64,000 nt of DNA, from contig NZ_CP010681.1 of assembly GCF_002407245.1 (NCBI RefSeq), positions 3,361,001 through 3,425,000 of the forward strand, in the 5' to 3' direction. The notes beneath the pieces are model-generated. The model was not told the origin of the DNA. It saw nothing but the letters and a program-made list of their open reading frames with translations, and made no database searches. The position numbers were made by a program, and so were the translations under genes. Source of the DNA: Phaeobacter piscinae. GTDB lineage: Bacteria; Pseudomonadota; Alphaproteobacteria; Rhodobacterales; Rhodobacteraceae. Below, piece after piece: positions 17,524-26,164 of the stretch (position 1 is the first letter of the stretch; every line of letters begins with the position of its first letter).

Positions 17524-17976
17524 ATGATGCGCAGCTATTCCAAAGACCCGGACGCCATTGCGGCCCTCTCGGAAGAAGAATTCTACGTCACCCAAAACGC
17601 CGGTACGGAACGCCCCGGCACCGGCAAGCTGCTCGGCAACAAGGAACCCGGTATCTATGTCGATATCGTTTCTGGCGAGCCGCTGTTTGCCTCTGCCGAC
17701 AAATATGAATCCGGCTGCGGCTGGCCGAGTTTCACCAAGCCCATTGAGCCTGCTCATGTGCAGGAGCTGGAGGACCGGACCCTTGGCATGATCCGCACCG
17801 AGGTCCGCTCGACCCATGGGGACAGCCATTTGGGGCATGTGTTCCCGGACGGTCCGGCAGACCGTGGCGGCCTGCGTTACTGCATCAATTCAGCCTCCCT
17901 GCGGTTCGTGCATCTGGACGACATGCGGGCAGAAGGCTACGGCGATTACATAGATCAAGTGGAGGATAGAAGATGA
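17524..17976 (+). CDS. msrB: peptide-methionine (R)-S-oxide reductase
   Basis: A 150-residue MsrB. It shows [10 protein letters not shown] and the catalytic cysteine in [12 protein letters not shown], preceded by [10 protein letters not shown]. It reduces methionine-R-sulfoxide in proteins. The zinc-binding CxxC pairs of many MsrBs are absent, as in the zinc-free subgroup. The chosen start follows CGGAGG. The gene overlaps msrA by four bases (ATGA), giving a coupled operon that repairs both sulfoxide epimers. Confidence 0.95.
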   Translation: MMRSYSKDPDAIAALSEEEFYVTQNAGTERPGTGKLLGNKEPGIYVDIVSGEPLFASADKYESGCGWPSFTKPIEPAHVQELEDRTLGMIRTEVRSTHGDSHLGHVFPDGPADRGGLRYCINSASLRFVHLDDMRAEGYGDYIDQVEDRR

Positions 17977-18494
17977 GCAGCACCACAGAACGTGCCGTCC
18001 TGGCCGGTGGATGTTTCTGGGGCATGCAGGACCTGATCCGCAAGCGCCCGGGCATCGTCAGCACCCGCGTCGGGTACTCCGGTGGCGATGTGCCCAATGC
18101 GACCTACAGGAACCACGGCACCCATGCTGAGGCGATCGAGATCATGTTCGATCCCAGCCAAACCAGTTATCGCGCACTGCTGGAGTTCTTCTTTCAGATT
18201 CATGACCCAACCACCGTCAATCAGCAGGGCAACGATCTGGGGATGAGCTATCGCTCTGCGATCTATTATGTTGATGCCCACCAGAAGGCGATTGCCGAAG
18301 ACACCATCGCTGATGTCGATGCCTCGGGGCTGTGGCCCGGCAAGGTGGTCACAGAGGTCGAGCCGGTAGGTGATTTCTGGGAAGCGGAGCCTGAGCATCA
18401 GGACTATCTGGAGCGGCAGCCCAACGGCTATACCTGCCATTTTGCCCGTCCCGATTGGGTGCTCCCCAAGCGCAGCGAGACTGCTGCCGAGTAA
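17973..18494 (+). CDS. msrA: peptide-methionine (S)-S-oxide reductase
   Basis: A 173-residue MsrA with the active-site motif GCFWGMQDL near the N-terminus, [12 protein letters not shown], and [14 protein letters not shown]. It reduces methionine-S-sulfoxide. It is translationally coupled to msrB and followed by a strong hairpin. The central part ([13 protein letters not shown]) is typical. Confidence 0.95.
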   Translation: MSSTTERAVLAGGCFWGMQDLIRKRPGIVSTRVGYSGGDVPNATYRNHGTHAEAIEIMFDPSQTSYRALLEFFFQIHDPTTVNQQGNDLGMSYRSAIYYVDAHQKAIAEDTIADVDASGLWPGKVVTEVEPVGDFWEAEPEHQDYLERQPNGYTCHFARPDWVLPKRSETAAE

Positions 18495-18523
18495 GTCGTC
18501 TGTAAAGGTAACCCCAAGCCACA

Positions 18524-18549
18524 AAGGCCCCGTCATCCGGCGGGGCCTT
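18524..18549. terminator. hairpin after msrA
   Basis: A perfect 9-bp repeat (AAGGCCCCG / CGGGGCCTT) with an eight-base loop, between convergent msrA and the hydantoinase gene. The stem is flanked by A's on the left and T's on the right but has no long T run. It may serve both strands. Confidence 0.6.
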
Positions 18550-18579
18550 CTGCGTTAAGGCGGTGGTCAGCAGTGGTGG

Positions 18580-20586
18580 TTAACCCTGGGCTATACGCGG
18601 GCGACCGTTGGCCTCCACCGTCAGGAACGCCTCGACAAACACCTGCCGTGCCTCCACCTCGGCAACGCGAATATCACGGTCCACCTGGATGGAGATATCC
18701 TGCGCACCCGCAGCCTCCGCCGCGGCGCGGGCCTCCGCGCGCAATTCGGTTTCCAGACAGATCAGGGCCTCCTCCGAGGCGGCGAAATCCTGCGGGCCGT
18801 GCTCCAGATGCACCCGGTATCGGCCTTCCTCCGGCGCGGTCACGGTGCCGCTGCGCCGCATGGTGATGCGGCCCACCACTGCCCCGATGGCATTGGCGAC
18901 ACCGGCATGATCCGGCAGGATCATCCGACAGTGAAGGCGAGCCCCAACAGCGGGGTAGTAGCTGGGCGCGGAGGCGCCAAGGCCCACGACATCCACATTC
19001 AGTCCTGCCTTGATGGCGACAAGCCCTCGATGTCCGGTCAGCCCACGCTGCATCAGAACATGGCGCGCAAGCTGATCCGGCGGCGGTCCAAAGGGGTTAC
19101 TCTCTTCCGCAAATGCAGTCTCTAACAAGGTCAAAGAGGTCTGTTCCGTCATCTGATCAACGATCATCTGCGCCAAGGTCTCCGCATCCGGGGCCAGACG
19201 ATCCCCGGACCCAACCCGGCGGCGGGCAAACAGCGTCAGCGCCTTCTCAGCTGCCGCACTGTCCCAACTGGACAGCCGCCCAAGCGCATGGCTGGCATCC
19301 GACGGCGTGACCCCGGCCACCTGCACCAACCCCCGGTCCACCAACCGCATCAATGCGCCCTGCTCGATGCGGCTCTGTAGCACAGCACCAATGGGATGTG
19401 TCTGGTCTCCGATCCGGTCCAACACCCGGGCTTCCCTGTCGCTGAGACCAAGAGAGTGCTGGCCGGGAATGGCGCGCACAAAGCGACCGTCGTATTCACC
19501 GACAGTGGCGGCGCGCAACTGCGTATCCAGCGCGGCATGCACCACATCCGGTGCCATCGTCGCGACCAGGGAGACCGGCAGCACCCGGCGCGGCCCAAGG
19601 CTGACGCCGCCGCTCAGCCCGGCGGCAACCGGATGCACCTGACTGTCGCCACCCAGACCGCTGGTGCGCATCGCGACCGCCTCCACCATGGTGCGAAACC
19701 CGCCCACCTGCGCGCCTGCCGGGTCGATCTTGGGCTTCCCGTTTTCGATCAGCGCCACGTCGGTGGTGGTGCCGCCAATATCACTGACCAAGGCACTGTC
19801 GACGCCAGTTAACCAGCGCGCCCCCACCAAAGACGCCGCCGGGCCGCTGAGGATTGTCTCAATCGGGCGCGCCCGTGCCTGCGCTGAGGACATCAGCGCG
19901 CCATCGCCGCGCACCACCATCATCTGCGCTGTGATCCCAAGGTCAGCCAGACGCGTCTCAGCGCGCCCGATCAACCGGTCAATCATCCCGATCAGCCGCG
20001 CATTCAGAACCGCCGTCAATGCGCGTTTCGGCCCATTCAGCCGCGCGGACAGTTGATGTGAGCAGGTGACGGGAACGCCGGTTTCCTCAGTAATTATGCG
20101 GGCCACCTCCAGCTCATGGGCGGGGTTTCGGGTCGCAAACTGACCGGCAATGGCAAACCCGCTGACCGAGGCCGCCTCCCGTTGCAGAAACCCGCGGAGC
20201 GCCGCTGTGTCCAGTGGCGCAGCCTCACTGCCGGAATGGCTGTGTCCCCCAGCCAGAACCAGCGCCGGGTCACCCTTCAGCGCCTCACGCAGCCCGTGTC
20301 GATCCAGATCCGCCTCACCAAAGCCGATATAGATCAGCGCGACGCGCCCTCCCTGCCCCTCCACCAGCGCATTGGTCGCCAGCGTTGTGGACAGCGCTGC
20401 CAGCGCAATCTCTCCCGGTTCCACCGCAGCCTCTGCCAGCACTGCGGCAACCGCCTCCCCCACGCCGATGGCCAGATCCTGCCGGGTGGTCAGCGCCTTG
20501 GCCTTGGCCAGCACATCGCGATCATCGCGGATCAGAACCGCATCCGTATAGGTGCCGCCTGTATCGACCCCAAGCAAAAGCGCCAT
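18580..20586 (-). CDS. hydantoinase/oxoprolinase family protein
   Basis: A 668-residue protein of the HyuA / 5-oxoprolinase N-terminal family with an actin-like ATPase core. It has LGVDTGGTYTDAVLI (phosphate-1 loop), LSTTLATNALVEGQGG, and DIGGTTTDVALI (phosphate-2). Such proteins work in ATP-dependent hydantoin or oxoproline hydrolysis, or in acetone carboxylase-type enzymes, normally with a HyuB partner. No hyuB lies next to it here. The start is preceded by GGGAGAA. The actual substrate is unknown. Confidence 0.82.
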   Translation of the reverse strand: MALLLGVDTGGTYTDAVLIRDDRDVLAKAKALTTRQDLAIGVGEAVAAVLAEAAVEPGEIALAALSTTLATNALVEGQGGRVALIYIGFGEADLDRHGLREALKGDPALVLAGGHSHSGSEAAPLDTAALRGFLQREAASVSGFAIAGQFATRNPAHELEVARIITEETGVPVTCSHQLSARLNGPKRALTAVLNARLIGMIDRLIGRAETRLADLGITAQMMVVRGDGALMSSAQARARPIETILSGPAASLVGARWLTGVDSALVSDIGGTTTDVALIENGKPKIDPAGAQVGGFRTMVEAVAMRTSGLGGDSQVHPVAAGLSGGVSLGPRRVLPVSLVATMAPDVVHAALDTQLRAATVGEYDGRFVRAIPGQHSLGLSDREARVLDRIGDQTHPIGAVLQSRIEQGALMRLVDRGLVQVAGVTPSDASHALGRLSSWDSAAAEKALTLFARRRVGSGDRLAPDAETLAQMIVDQMTEQTSLTLLETAFAEESNPFGPPPDQLARHVLMQRGLTGHRGLVAIKAGLNVDVVGLGASAPSYYPAVGARLHCRMILPDHAGVANAIGAVVGRITMRRSGTVTAPEEGRYRVHLEHGPQDFAASEEALICLETELRAEARAAAEAAGAQDISIQVDRDIRVAEVEARQVFVEAFLTVEANGRPRIAQG

Positions 20587-20664
20587 GGCCGTTCTCCCTT
20601 CACCATCTCTTTGGTCTTGGTCACCGGTTTAGCGCAGCCCTGCCGCCGATCCATCCTGTTTGCG

Positions 20665-21729
20665 TCACGTCAGTCGCTGAACGGCCCAACGGGCGGCATC
20701 CGCCACGGTGGGATCAGGATCTTCGGTCAGGGTTTCTGCTGTCGGGCGCAGTTTGAGCAGACCGGAATTCCCGATTGCATAAAGCACGTTGCGCACAAAC
20801 CGGTCCCGGCCGATCCGCTTGATCGGAGAGCCGGAAAACAGCGCGCGGAAGCCCGGATCATCGAGAGCGGCCAGTTCCGCCAGCTTGGGCGCGTTGAATT
20901 CCGGGCGCGCCTCATAGCGGATGTCACTGGCGGCCACGGCAAATTTGTTCCAAGGGCAGGCCGCAAGACAATCGTCACAGCCATAGATCCGGTTGCCCAG
21001 TTTGCCGCGCAGCTCCTCATCGATGGGCCCCTTATGCTCAATCGTCAGATAGGAAATGCAACGCCGCGCATCCAGCTGATAGGGCGCCGGGAAGGCATCG
21101 GTCGGACAGGCAGTCAGGCAGGACCGGCACGAGCCGCAGTGATCAGGTTCAGCAGTATCGGCGGGAAGGTCGAGCGTCGTGAAAACAGAGCCTATGAAGG
21201 CCCAATTTCCCCAGTCCCGGCTTACCAGATTGGTGTGTTTTCCCTGCCAGCCAAGACCCGCCGCCTGCCCCAGCGGTTTCTCAGGCACCGGCGCGGTGTC
21301 GACAAAAACCTTGACCTCGGCAGGATCACCGGTACGCGCGGCCTCCGCAATCAGCCAACGGGCCAGACGCTTCAGGCGCTTTTTCACCAGATCGTGGTAG
21401 TCCTTGTTGCGCGCATAGACCGAAATCGCTGCCCGATCTGCTTGTCCGACAATGTCCATCGGATCGACGTCAGGTGTATAGCTTTCGGCAAGCATGATCA
21501 CAGAACGTGCCTCAGGCCAAAGCTGGGCTGGGTCGCCACGCCAATGGCTGCGTTCCTCCATCCAGCCCATCTGGCCATGATACCCCGCGTCCAGAAACGC
21601 CTGCAGCCGCTCTGGCACCTCCGGCACGTCCGACGGGCGGCAGATCCGGCACGCTACAAACCCCTCCGCCAGCGCCTGCGCGATCAAGCGGTCTTTTATG
21701 TCGGCTGTCTCTATCATCTGGCTAGACAT
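20665..21729 (-). CDS. queG: epoxyqueuosine reductase
   Basis: A 354-residue QueG, which reduces epoxyqueuosine to queuosine in tRNA using cobalamin and two 4Fe-4S clusters. The ferredoxin-like cysteine motifs [12 protein letters not shown] and [11 protein letters not shown] are intact, and the N-terminal domain has the expected YHGQMGWM segment. A C-terminal HEAT-like tail ([11 protein letters not shown]) is present. It stands alone with no other queuosine genes nearby. The first start has no clear ribosome site; a Met four codons later is an alternative. Confidence 0.95.
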   Translation of the reverse strand: MSSQMIETADIKDRLIAQALAEGFVACRICRPSDVPEVPERLQAFLDAGYHGQMGWMEERSHWRGDPAQLWPEARSVIMLAESYTPDVDPMDIVGQADRAAISVYARNKDYHDLVKKRLKRLARWLIAEAARTGDPAEVKVFVDTAPVPEKPLGQAAGLGWQGKHTNLVSRDWGNWAFIGSVFTTLDLPADTAEPDHCGSCRSCLTACPTDAFPAPYQLDARRCISYLTIEHKGPIDEELRGKLGNRIYGCDDCLAACPWNKFAVAASDIRYEARPEFNAPKLAELAALDDPGFRALFSGSPIKRIGRDRFVRNVLYAIGNSGLLKLRPTAETLTEDPDPTVADAARWAVQRLT

Positions 21730-21867
21730 ATATACCGTGTTGCCTCGGTCAACATCCGGAAACGGTAAAGCTGTGGCTGTGACCGGATAGATCGCATGTC
21801 AAAATGCCCGTGTGAGGCACTATAAGATCGCGGCGCTCACAGGCCCGAACTCGATCACCCCAGCCTA

Positions 21868-22914
21868 TCAGGTCCAGTGCAGCACGACTTTGCCGCTGCG
21901 GCCGGACTTCATTGCGGCGAAGCCTTCCGCGAAATCCTCGACATCAAACCGATGGGTGATGACCCGGCTGACATCCAGCCCATTCTGCAACATTGCGATC
22001 ATCTTGTACCAGGTCTCGAACATCTCGCGGCCATAGACGCCTTTGATGGTGATCGCCTTGAACACGATGCGCGACCAATCAACGGGAGATTTGCCAGGCG
22101 GAATGCCTAAGAGGGCAATTTTGCCACCCATCACCAGCGCCTCCACCATCTGATCCAGCGCCGCCTGCGACCCTGACATCTCCAGCCCGACGTCAAAACC
22201 CTGCTTCATGCCGAGGTCGTGCACCACGTCCTGCAGATCCTCCTGTGCGACATTCACCGCGCGCACGGTCGGCACCACGTGCTGCGCTAGCGCCAGCCGG
22301 TCTGGGTTGATGTCGGTGATCACCACGTGCCGCGCGCCGGCATGCCGCGCCACCGCAGCCGCCATAATACCAATCGGACCAGCCCCGGTGATCAGCACGT
22401 CCTCGCCCAGAAGATCAAAGCTGAGCGCCGTGTGGACAGCATTTCCCAGCGGGTCGAGGATGGCGCCAATCTCATCCGGGATCTCCTCCGGCAGCGGCAC
22501 CACGTTGAAGGCCGGCAGCTTCAGATACTGCGCAAACGCGCCCTGCTCATTCACCCCGATGCCGCGGGTGCCGGGATCCAGGTGGAACTTGCCCGCCCGG
22601 CTCTGACGTGAATCCGTCTGGATCAGATGCCCCTCGCCCGAGCAGCGCTGCCCAACCGCCAGATCGGTGACATTGCGGCCGATCTCGACAATCTCGCCCG
22701 CGAATTCATGACCGGTGATCATCGGGACCGGCACCGTATGGGAAGCCCATTCGTCCCAGTTCCAGATATGAATGTCCGTGCCACAGATGCCGGTGGTTCT
22801 GATCTTGATCAGCACTTCGTCTGGACCGATCTCCGGCACCGGCGCCTGCACCATCCACAGGCCTTCCTGCGGATGGCTCTTCTCCAGCGCCTTCATCGTG
22901 TTGGGCACGCTCAT
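21868..22914 (-). CDS. tdh: L-threonine 3-dehydrogenase, structural zinc site lost
   Basis: A 348-residue medium-chain dehydrogenase oxidising threonine to 2-amino-3-ketobutyrate with NAD. Catalytic zinc ligands are present ([16 protein letters not shown]), as is the NAD-binding stretch [20 protein letters not shown]. The segment that usually carries the four structural-zinc cysteines instead reads with Gln, Ser, Ser and Asp (about residues 98-112), so that site is gone. It overlaps kbl by four bases, and Kbl uses its product. Assignment rests on overall similarity and on this operon. Confidence 0.93.
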   Translation of the reverse strand: MSVPNTMKALEKSHPQEGLWMVQAPVPEIGPDEVLIKIRTTGICGTDIHIWNWDEWASHTVPVPMITGHEFAGEIVEIGRNVTDLAVGQRCSGEGHLIQTDSRQSRAGKFHLDPGTRGIGVNEQGAFAQYLKLPAFNVVPLPEEIPDEIGAILDPLGNAVHTALSFDLLGEDVLITGAGPIGIMAAAVARHAGARHVVITDINPDRLALAQHVVPTVRAVNVAQEDLQDVVHDLGMKQGFDVGLEMSGSQAALDQMVEALVMGGKIALLGIPPGKSPVDWSRIVFKAITIKGVYGREMFETWYKMIAMLQNGLDVSRVITHRFDVEDFAEGFAAMKSGRSGKVVLHWT

Positions 22915-24098
22915 GACACGATCCCCAACTCCTTGCCGACCTTGTCAAATGCGGCCAATGCGCGGTCCAGATCGTCCCGCGTCAGCGCTGCATTCATCTG
23001 CGTGCGGATGCGGGCCTGGCCACGTGGCACCACCGGGAAGAAGAAGCCGGAGACATAGACACCCTCGTCAAACAGCCGGGAGGCCATATCCTGCGCCAAC
23101 TGTGCCTCGCCCAGCATCACTGGAATGATCGGATGCTCACCGGGCAAAAGGTCAAAGCCCAGTTTTTCCAACCCCGCACGCCAGTAGCGCGCATTCTCAA
23201 ACAGCTGCGCCCGCAGGTCGTTCCCTTCCTCGACCAGCCGGATCGCCTCCAGCCCGGCGGCCACAATCGAGGGCGGCAGCGAGTTGGAGAACAAATAGGG
23301 CCGCGCCCGCTGCCGCAGGAGGTCGATCACTGGCTGCGGCCCGGCGATATAGCCGCCAATGGCCCCCCCAAGTGCTTTGCCCAATGTTCCGGTGACAATA
23401 TCCACATCCACCCCGAAATGCTCCGGCGTGCCCGCCCCCGTGGCGCCCATGAAGCCGGTGGCATGGCAGTCATCCACCATCACGATGGCATCGTATTTGT
23501 CAGCCAGCGCGCGGATCTCAGGCAGTTTTGCCAGATAGCCATCCATCGAGAACACCCCGTCGGTGGCGATCATGATATGCCGCGCGCCGTCCTCGCGGGC
23601 CTGTTTCAGCCAGGCCTCAAGGTCGTTCATATCGCTGTTCAGGTAACGATAGCGCTTCGCCTTGCAAAGGCGGATGCCGTCGATGATCGAGGCATGGTTC
23701 AAACTGTCGGAGATAATCGCATCCTCCGGCCCCAACAGCGGCTCAAACAACCCGCCATTGGCGTCGAAACAGGCGGCAAACAGGATCGCATCATCCTTGC
23801 CCAGGAATTTGGCCAGACGCTGCTCCAACTCCCGGTGAATATCCTGGGTGCCGCAGATAAAGCGAACGGAGGCCATGCCAAAACCCTTGTCATCCATCAC
23901 GCCACGAGCAGCCGCGATCAGATCGGGATGATCCGCCAAGCCAAGGTAATTGTTGGCACAAAGGTTGATGACCTCAGCATCCCCAACCCGGATCTCGCCC
24001 CCCTGAGGGGAGGTGATCATTCGTTCCCGCTTGTAGAGACCATCGGCTTTGATCTCTTCCAGGGTCTTGGAGATGTCGGTCAGAAAATCAGTAGACAT
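22911..24098 (-). CDS. kbl: glycine C-acetyltransferase (2-amino-3-ketobutyrate CoA ligase)
   Basis: A 395-residue PLP enzyme of the alpha-oxoamine synthase family, cleaving 2-amino-3-ketobutyrate with CoA to glycine and acetyl-CoA. It has [14 protein letters not shown], the substrate His in [27 protein letters not shown] and the PLP lysine in GTLGKALGG. It is first in the kbl-tdh operon (ATGA overlap), so threonine is turned into glycine and acetyl-CoA. Two near-identical dyads lie 41-90 bases upstream of its start. Confidence 0.96.
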   Translation of the reverse strand: MSTDFLTDISKTLEEIKADGLYKRERMITSPQGGEIRVGDAEVINLCANNYLGLADHPDLIAAARGVMDDKGFGMASVRFICGTQDIHRELEQRLAKFLGKDDAILFAACFDANGGLFEPLLGPEDAIISDSLNHASIIDGIRLCKAKRYRYLNSDMNDLEAWLKQAREDGARHIMIATDGVFSMDGYLAKLPEIRALADKYDAIVMVDDCHATGFMGATGAGTPEHFGVDVDIVTGTLGKALGGAIGGYIAGPQPVIDLLRQRARPYLFSNSLPPSIVAAGLEAIRLVEEGNDLRAQLFENARYWRAGLEKLGFDLLPGEHPIIPVMLGEAQLAQDMASRLFDEGVYVSGFFFPVVPRGQARIRTQMNAALTRDDLDRALAAFDKVGKELGIVS

Positions 24099-24138
24099 GC
24101 GGGAACTCCTTCTCTTTCGAGTCGGGGTTCTAGCATAA

Positions 24139-24152
24139 CGGATGAATTTCCG
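24139..24152. promoter_or_regulatory. putative operator, proximal copy, upstream of kbl-tdh
   Basis: CGGATGAATTTCCG, an imperfect dyad (CGGA / TCCG arms), 41 bases before the kbl start. It matches the second copy at 24174 in 12 of 14 positions, with ATA plus one base in front in both. Assignment as the binding site of the adjacent XRE-cupin regulator is inferred from position and repetition. Confidence 0.55.
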
Positions 24153-24173
24153 AAATAGGAGATTTCAGGATAG

Positions 24174-24187
24174 CGGATGTATATCCG
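24174..24187. promoter_or_regulatory. putative operator, distal copy, upstream of kbl-tdh
   Basis: CGGATGTATATCCG, with five-base palindromic arms (CGGAT / ATCCG), 35 bases from the proximal copy. On the minus strand it overlaps a TTGACG element (24186-24191) that could be a -35 box for kbl. Binding here would block or contact RNA polymerase; this is inference. Confidence 0.55.
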
Positions 24188-24219
24188 TCAAAATGGACAA
24201 TCCCCGCGACAAACTTGCG

Positions 24220-24786
24220 TCATGCGTTTTTCACGATCAGGAAAACGCGGGCCGCACCGCCCAATGCTGCAATGGAATGGGTCACATCTGCGGCATATCG
24301 TGCGGTATCCCCTGCATGCAGCCGATCGGTTGCACTGCCGGAGGTGAGCGCCACGGCCCCTTCCAGCACGGTTACATGCTCAACCGTCCCCCGCCCGTGC
24401 GGCTGACTGTTTAGCGCACCGCCATCCTTGAGCCGGATATCGTAGACCTCGTGTCCACCAGCGTCTTCCGGAGGGGACAGAATGCGAATCAAGCACCCCT
24501 CGCCCATATTTTCAATCGACGGGACATCGCCATCACGCAGGATTTCGATACTGTCCTGCGCCTCATTGCTGTCCAACAGCCCGGCAAAATCAACCTGAAG
24601 CGCGCGCGTCAAATTCCATAGGGTCGCAATCGTCGGGGAGCTTTCACCGCGTTCAATCTGGCTCACCATAGAGCGGCTCACCCCAGAGAGATTCGCCACC
24701 GCCTCAAGGCTGAGACCCTGGGCCCGGCGCGCCTCTTTCAGGCGGGCAGGCAACAAGGTCAGGATATCGTCTACATGTTCCGTCAT
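24220..24786 (-). CDS. XRE-family regulator with C-terminal cupin domain
   Basis: A 188-residue regulator with an N-terminal lambda-repressor-like helix-turn-helix (about 12-66; LSLEAVANLSGVSRSMVSQIERGESSPTIATL). A C-terminal cupin domain (about 105-185; HGRGTVEHVTVLEGAVAL and HAGDTARYAADVTHSI) is a probable small-ligand sensor. It lies directly upstream of kbl-tdh on the same strand and divergent from a thiolase. Two dyads sit between it and kbl. It probably controls threonine degradation, with an amino acid or its product as ligand. Its start codon lies inside a perfect 16-bp palindrome, and no ribosome site is visible. Confidence 0.85.
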   Translation of the reverse strand: MTEHVDDILTLLPARLKEARRAQGLSLEAVANLSGVSRSMVSQIERGESSPTIATLWNLTRALQVDFAGLLDSNEAQDSIEILRDGDVPSIENMGEGCLIRILSPPEDAGGHEVYDIRLKDGGALNSQPHGRGTVEHVTVLEGAVALTSGSATDRLHAGDTARYAADVTHSIAALGGAARVFLIVKNA

Positions 24787-24793
24787 GACGGAA
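24778..24793. repeat. perfect 16-bp palindrome over the start codon of the XRE-cupin gene
   Basis: TTCCGTCATGACGGAA reads the same on both strands and contains the ATG of the regulator on the minus strand. It could be an autoregulatory site, but it differs from the two dyads in front of kbl and may be chance. Confidence 0.4.
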
Positions 24794-24922
24794 TCACTGC
24801 GCCTTTACGACCTATTTGTCAAACAGACGCCGTGGCACGGCCGTCGTGTTTTGACGGCACGTTCTGCGGGACAGGCCATGCTGCATCTGCATACTCTGCG
24901 CCAAACCTATGAGGAGAGAGAA

Positions 24923-26098
24923 ATGACCGATATCGTGATCCTGGATGGCGCCCGCACCGCCATCGGCACCTTTGGCGGGTCGCTTGCCGGCACCACGCCG
25001 ATTGATCTGGCAACCGTGGCCTCCAAGGCCGCAATGGAACGCTCCGGCGTCGCGCCCGAACAGATCGGCAATGTGGTCTTTGGCCATGTGATCAACACCG
25101 AGCCCCGCGACATGTACCTGAGCCGCGTGGCGGCGATGCAGGCCGGCATCCCCAACGGCACGCCAGCGATGAACGTCAACCGGCTTTGCGGATCTGGCGC
25201 GCAGGCGATTGTCTCCGGCATCCAGTCCCTCATGCTGGGCGATGCGGAATTTGCCCTTACCGGTGGTGCCGAAAATATGTCGCGTAGCCCCTTCATCGTG
25301 CCAAGCGCGCGCTGGGGTCAGAAAATGGGTGATGCGCGGGCCCTCGACATGATGCTGGGCGCGCTCAACTGCCCGTTCGGCACCGGCCACATGGGGGTGA
25401 CGGCGGAAAACGTCGCGGATGAACATGACATTACCCGCGCCCAGATGGATGAATTTGCTCTCGCCAGCCAGACCCGTGCTGCCGCGGCGATTGAGGCCGG
25501 ATATTTCGCCAGCCAGATCACTCCGGTTGAAGTGAAGGTAAAGCGGGACATGGTCCCGTTTGAGGTGGACGAACACCCCAAAGCCAGCACGCTGGAGACA
25601 TTGGGCGGGCTGAAAGCTGTGTTCAAAAAGGACGGTCGTGTCACGGCCGGCAATGCCAGCGGTATCAACGACGGCGCAGCCGCCATCGTCATGGCCACCG
25701 CCGACGCAGCGCAAAAGGCGGGGCTGAAGCCCAAAGCGCGCATTTTGGGCTACGCGCATGCCGGTGTCCGCCCCGAGGTCATGGGCATTGGCCCGGTTCC
25801 CGCTGTGCAGAACTTGCTGAAGAAAACCGGATTGTCCGCCTCTGATTTCGATGTCATCGAATCAAACGAGGCCTTTGCGGCGCAGGCGCTTGCCGTAAAC
25901 AAGGAGCTGGGGCTGGATCCTGCGAAGGTGAACCCGAACGGCGGTGCCATCGCGCTTGGCCATCCTGTCGGTGCGACCGGTGCAATCATCACGCTGAAGA
26001 CACTTTATGAATTGGAGCGCATCGGTGGCTCCAAAGGGCTTATCACCATGTGCATCGGTGGCGGTCAGGGCATTGCCCTGGCAATCGAACGTCTCTGA
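24923..26098 (+). CDS. acetyl-CoA C-acyltransferase (thiolase)
   Basis: A 391-residue thiolase. Cys89 in NRLCGSG forms the acyl-enzyme, and the other catalytic residues are in GHPVGATGA (His) and MCIGGGQG (Cys). It condenses or cleaves acetoacetyl-CoA-type substrates. The biosynthetic (PhaA/AtoB) and degradative types cannot be separated safely. No reductase phaB is adjacent. The start at 24923 follows GAGGAGAG and is clearly better than an in-frame start at 24785. It is divergent from the XRE-cupin regulator, and the kbl-tdh pathway also yields acetyl-CoA, so a shared response is possible. Confidence 0.93.
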   Translation: MTDIVILDGARTAIGTFGGSLAGTTPIDLATVASKAAMERSGVAPEQIGNVVFGHVINTEPRDMYLSRVAAMQAGIPNGTPAMNVNRLCGSGAQAIVSGIQSLMLGDAEFALTGGAENMSRSPFIVPSARWGQKMGDARALDMMLGALNCPFGTGHMGVTAENVADEHDITRAQMDEFALASQTRAAAAIEAGYFASQITPVEVKVKRDMVPFEVDEHPKASTLETLGGLKAVFKKDGRVTAGNASGINDGAAAIVMATADAAQKAGLKPKARILGYAHAGVRPEVMGIGPVPAVQNLLKKTGLSASDFDVIESNEAFAAQALAVNKELGLDPAKVNPNGGAIALGHPVGATGAIITLKTLYELERIGGSKGLITMCIGGGQGIALAIERL

Positions 26099-26115
26099 TT
26101 CCGGCCCCGAAACGT

Positions 26116-26146
26116 AAAAGGCCCCGGTTTTCACCGGGGCCTTTTT
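26116..26146. terminator. bidirectional intrinsic terminator
   Basis: A perfect 12-bp stem (AAAAGGCCCCGG / CCGGGGCCTTTT) with a six-base loop and T runs in both directions. It lies between the convergent thiolase gene and the end of the minus-strand polyamine-type transporter operon. Confidence 0.9.
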
Positions 26147-26164
26147 CATTGGACAACATATGTC

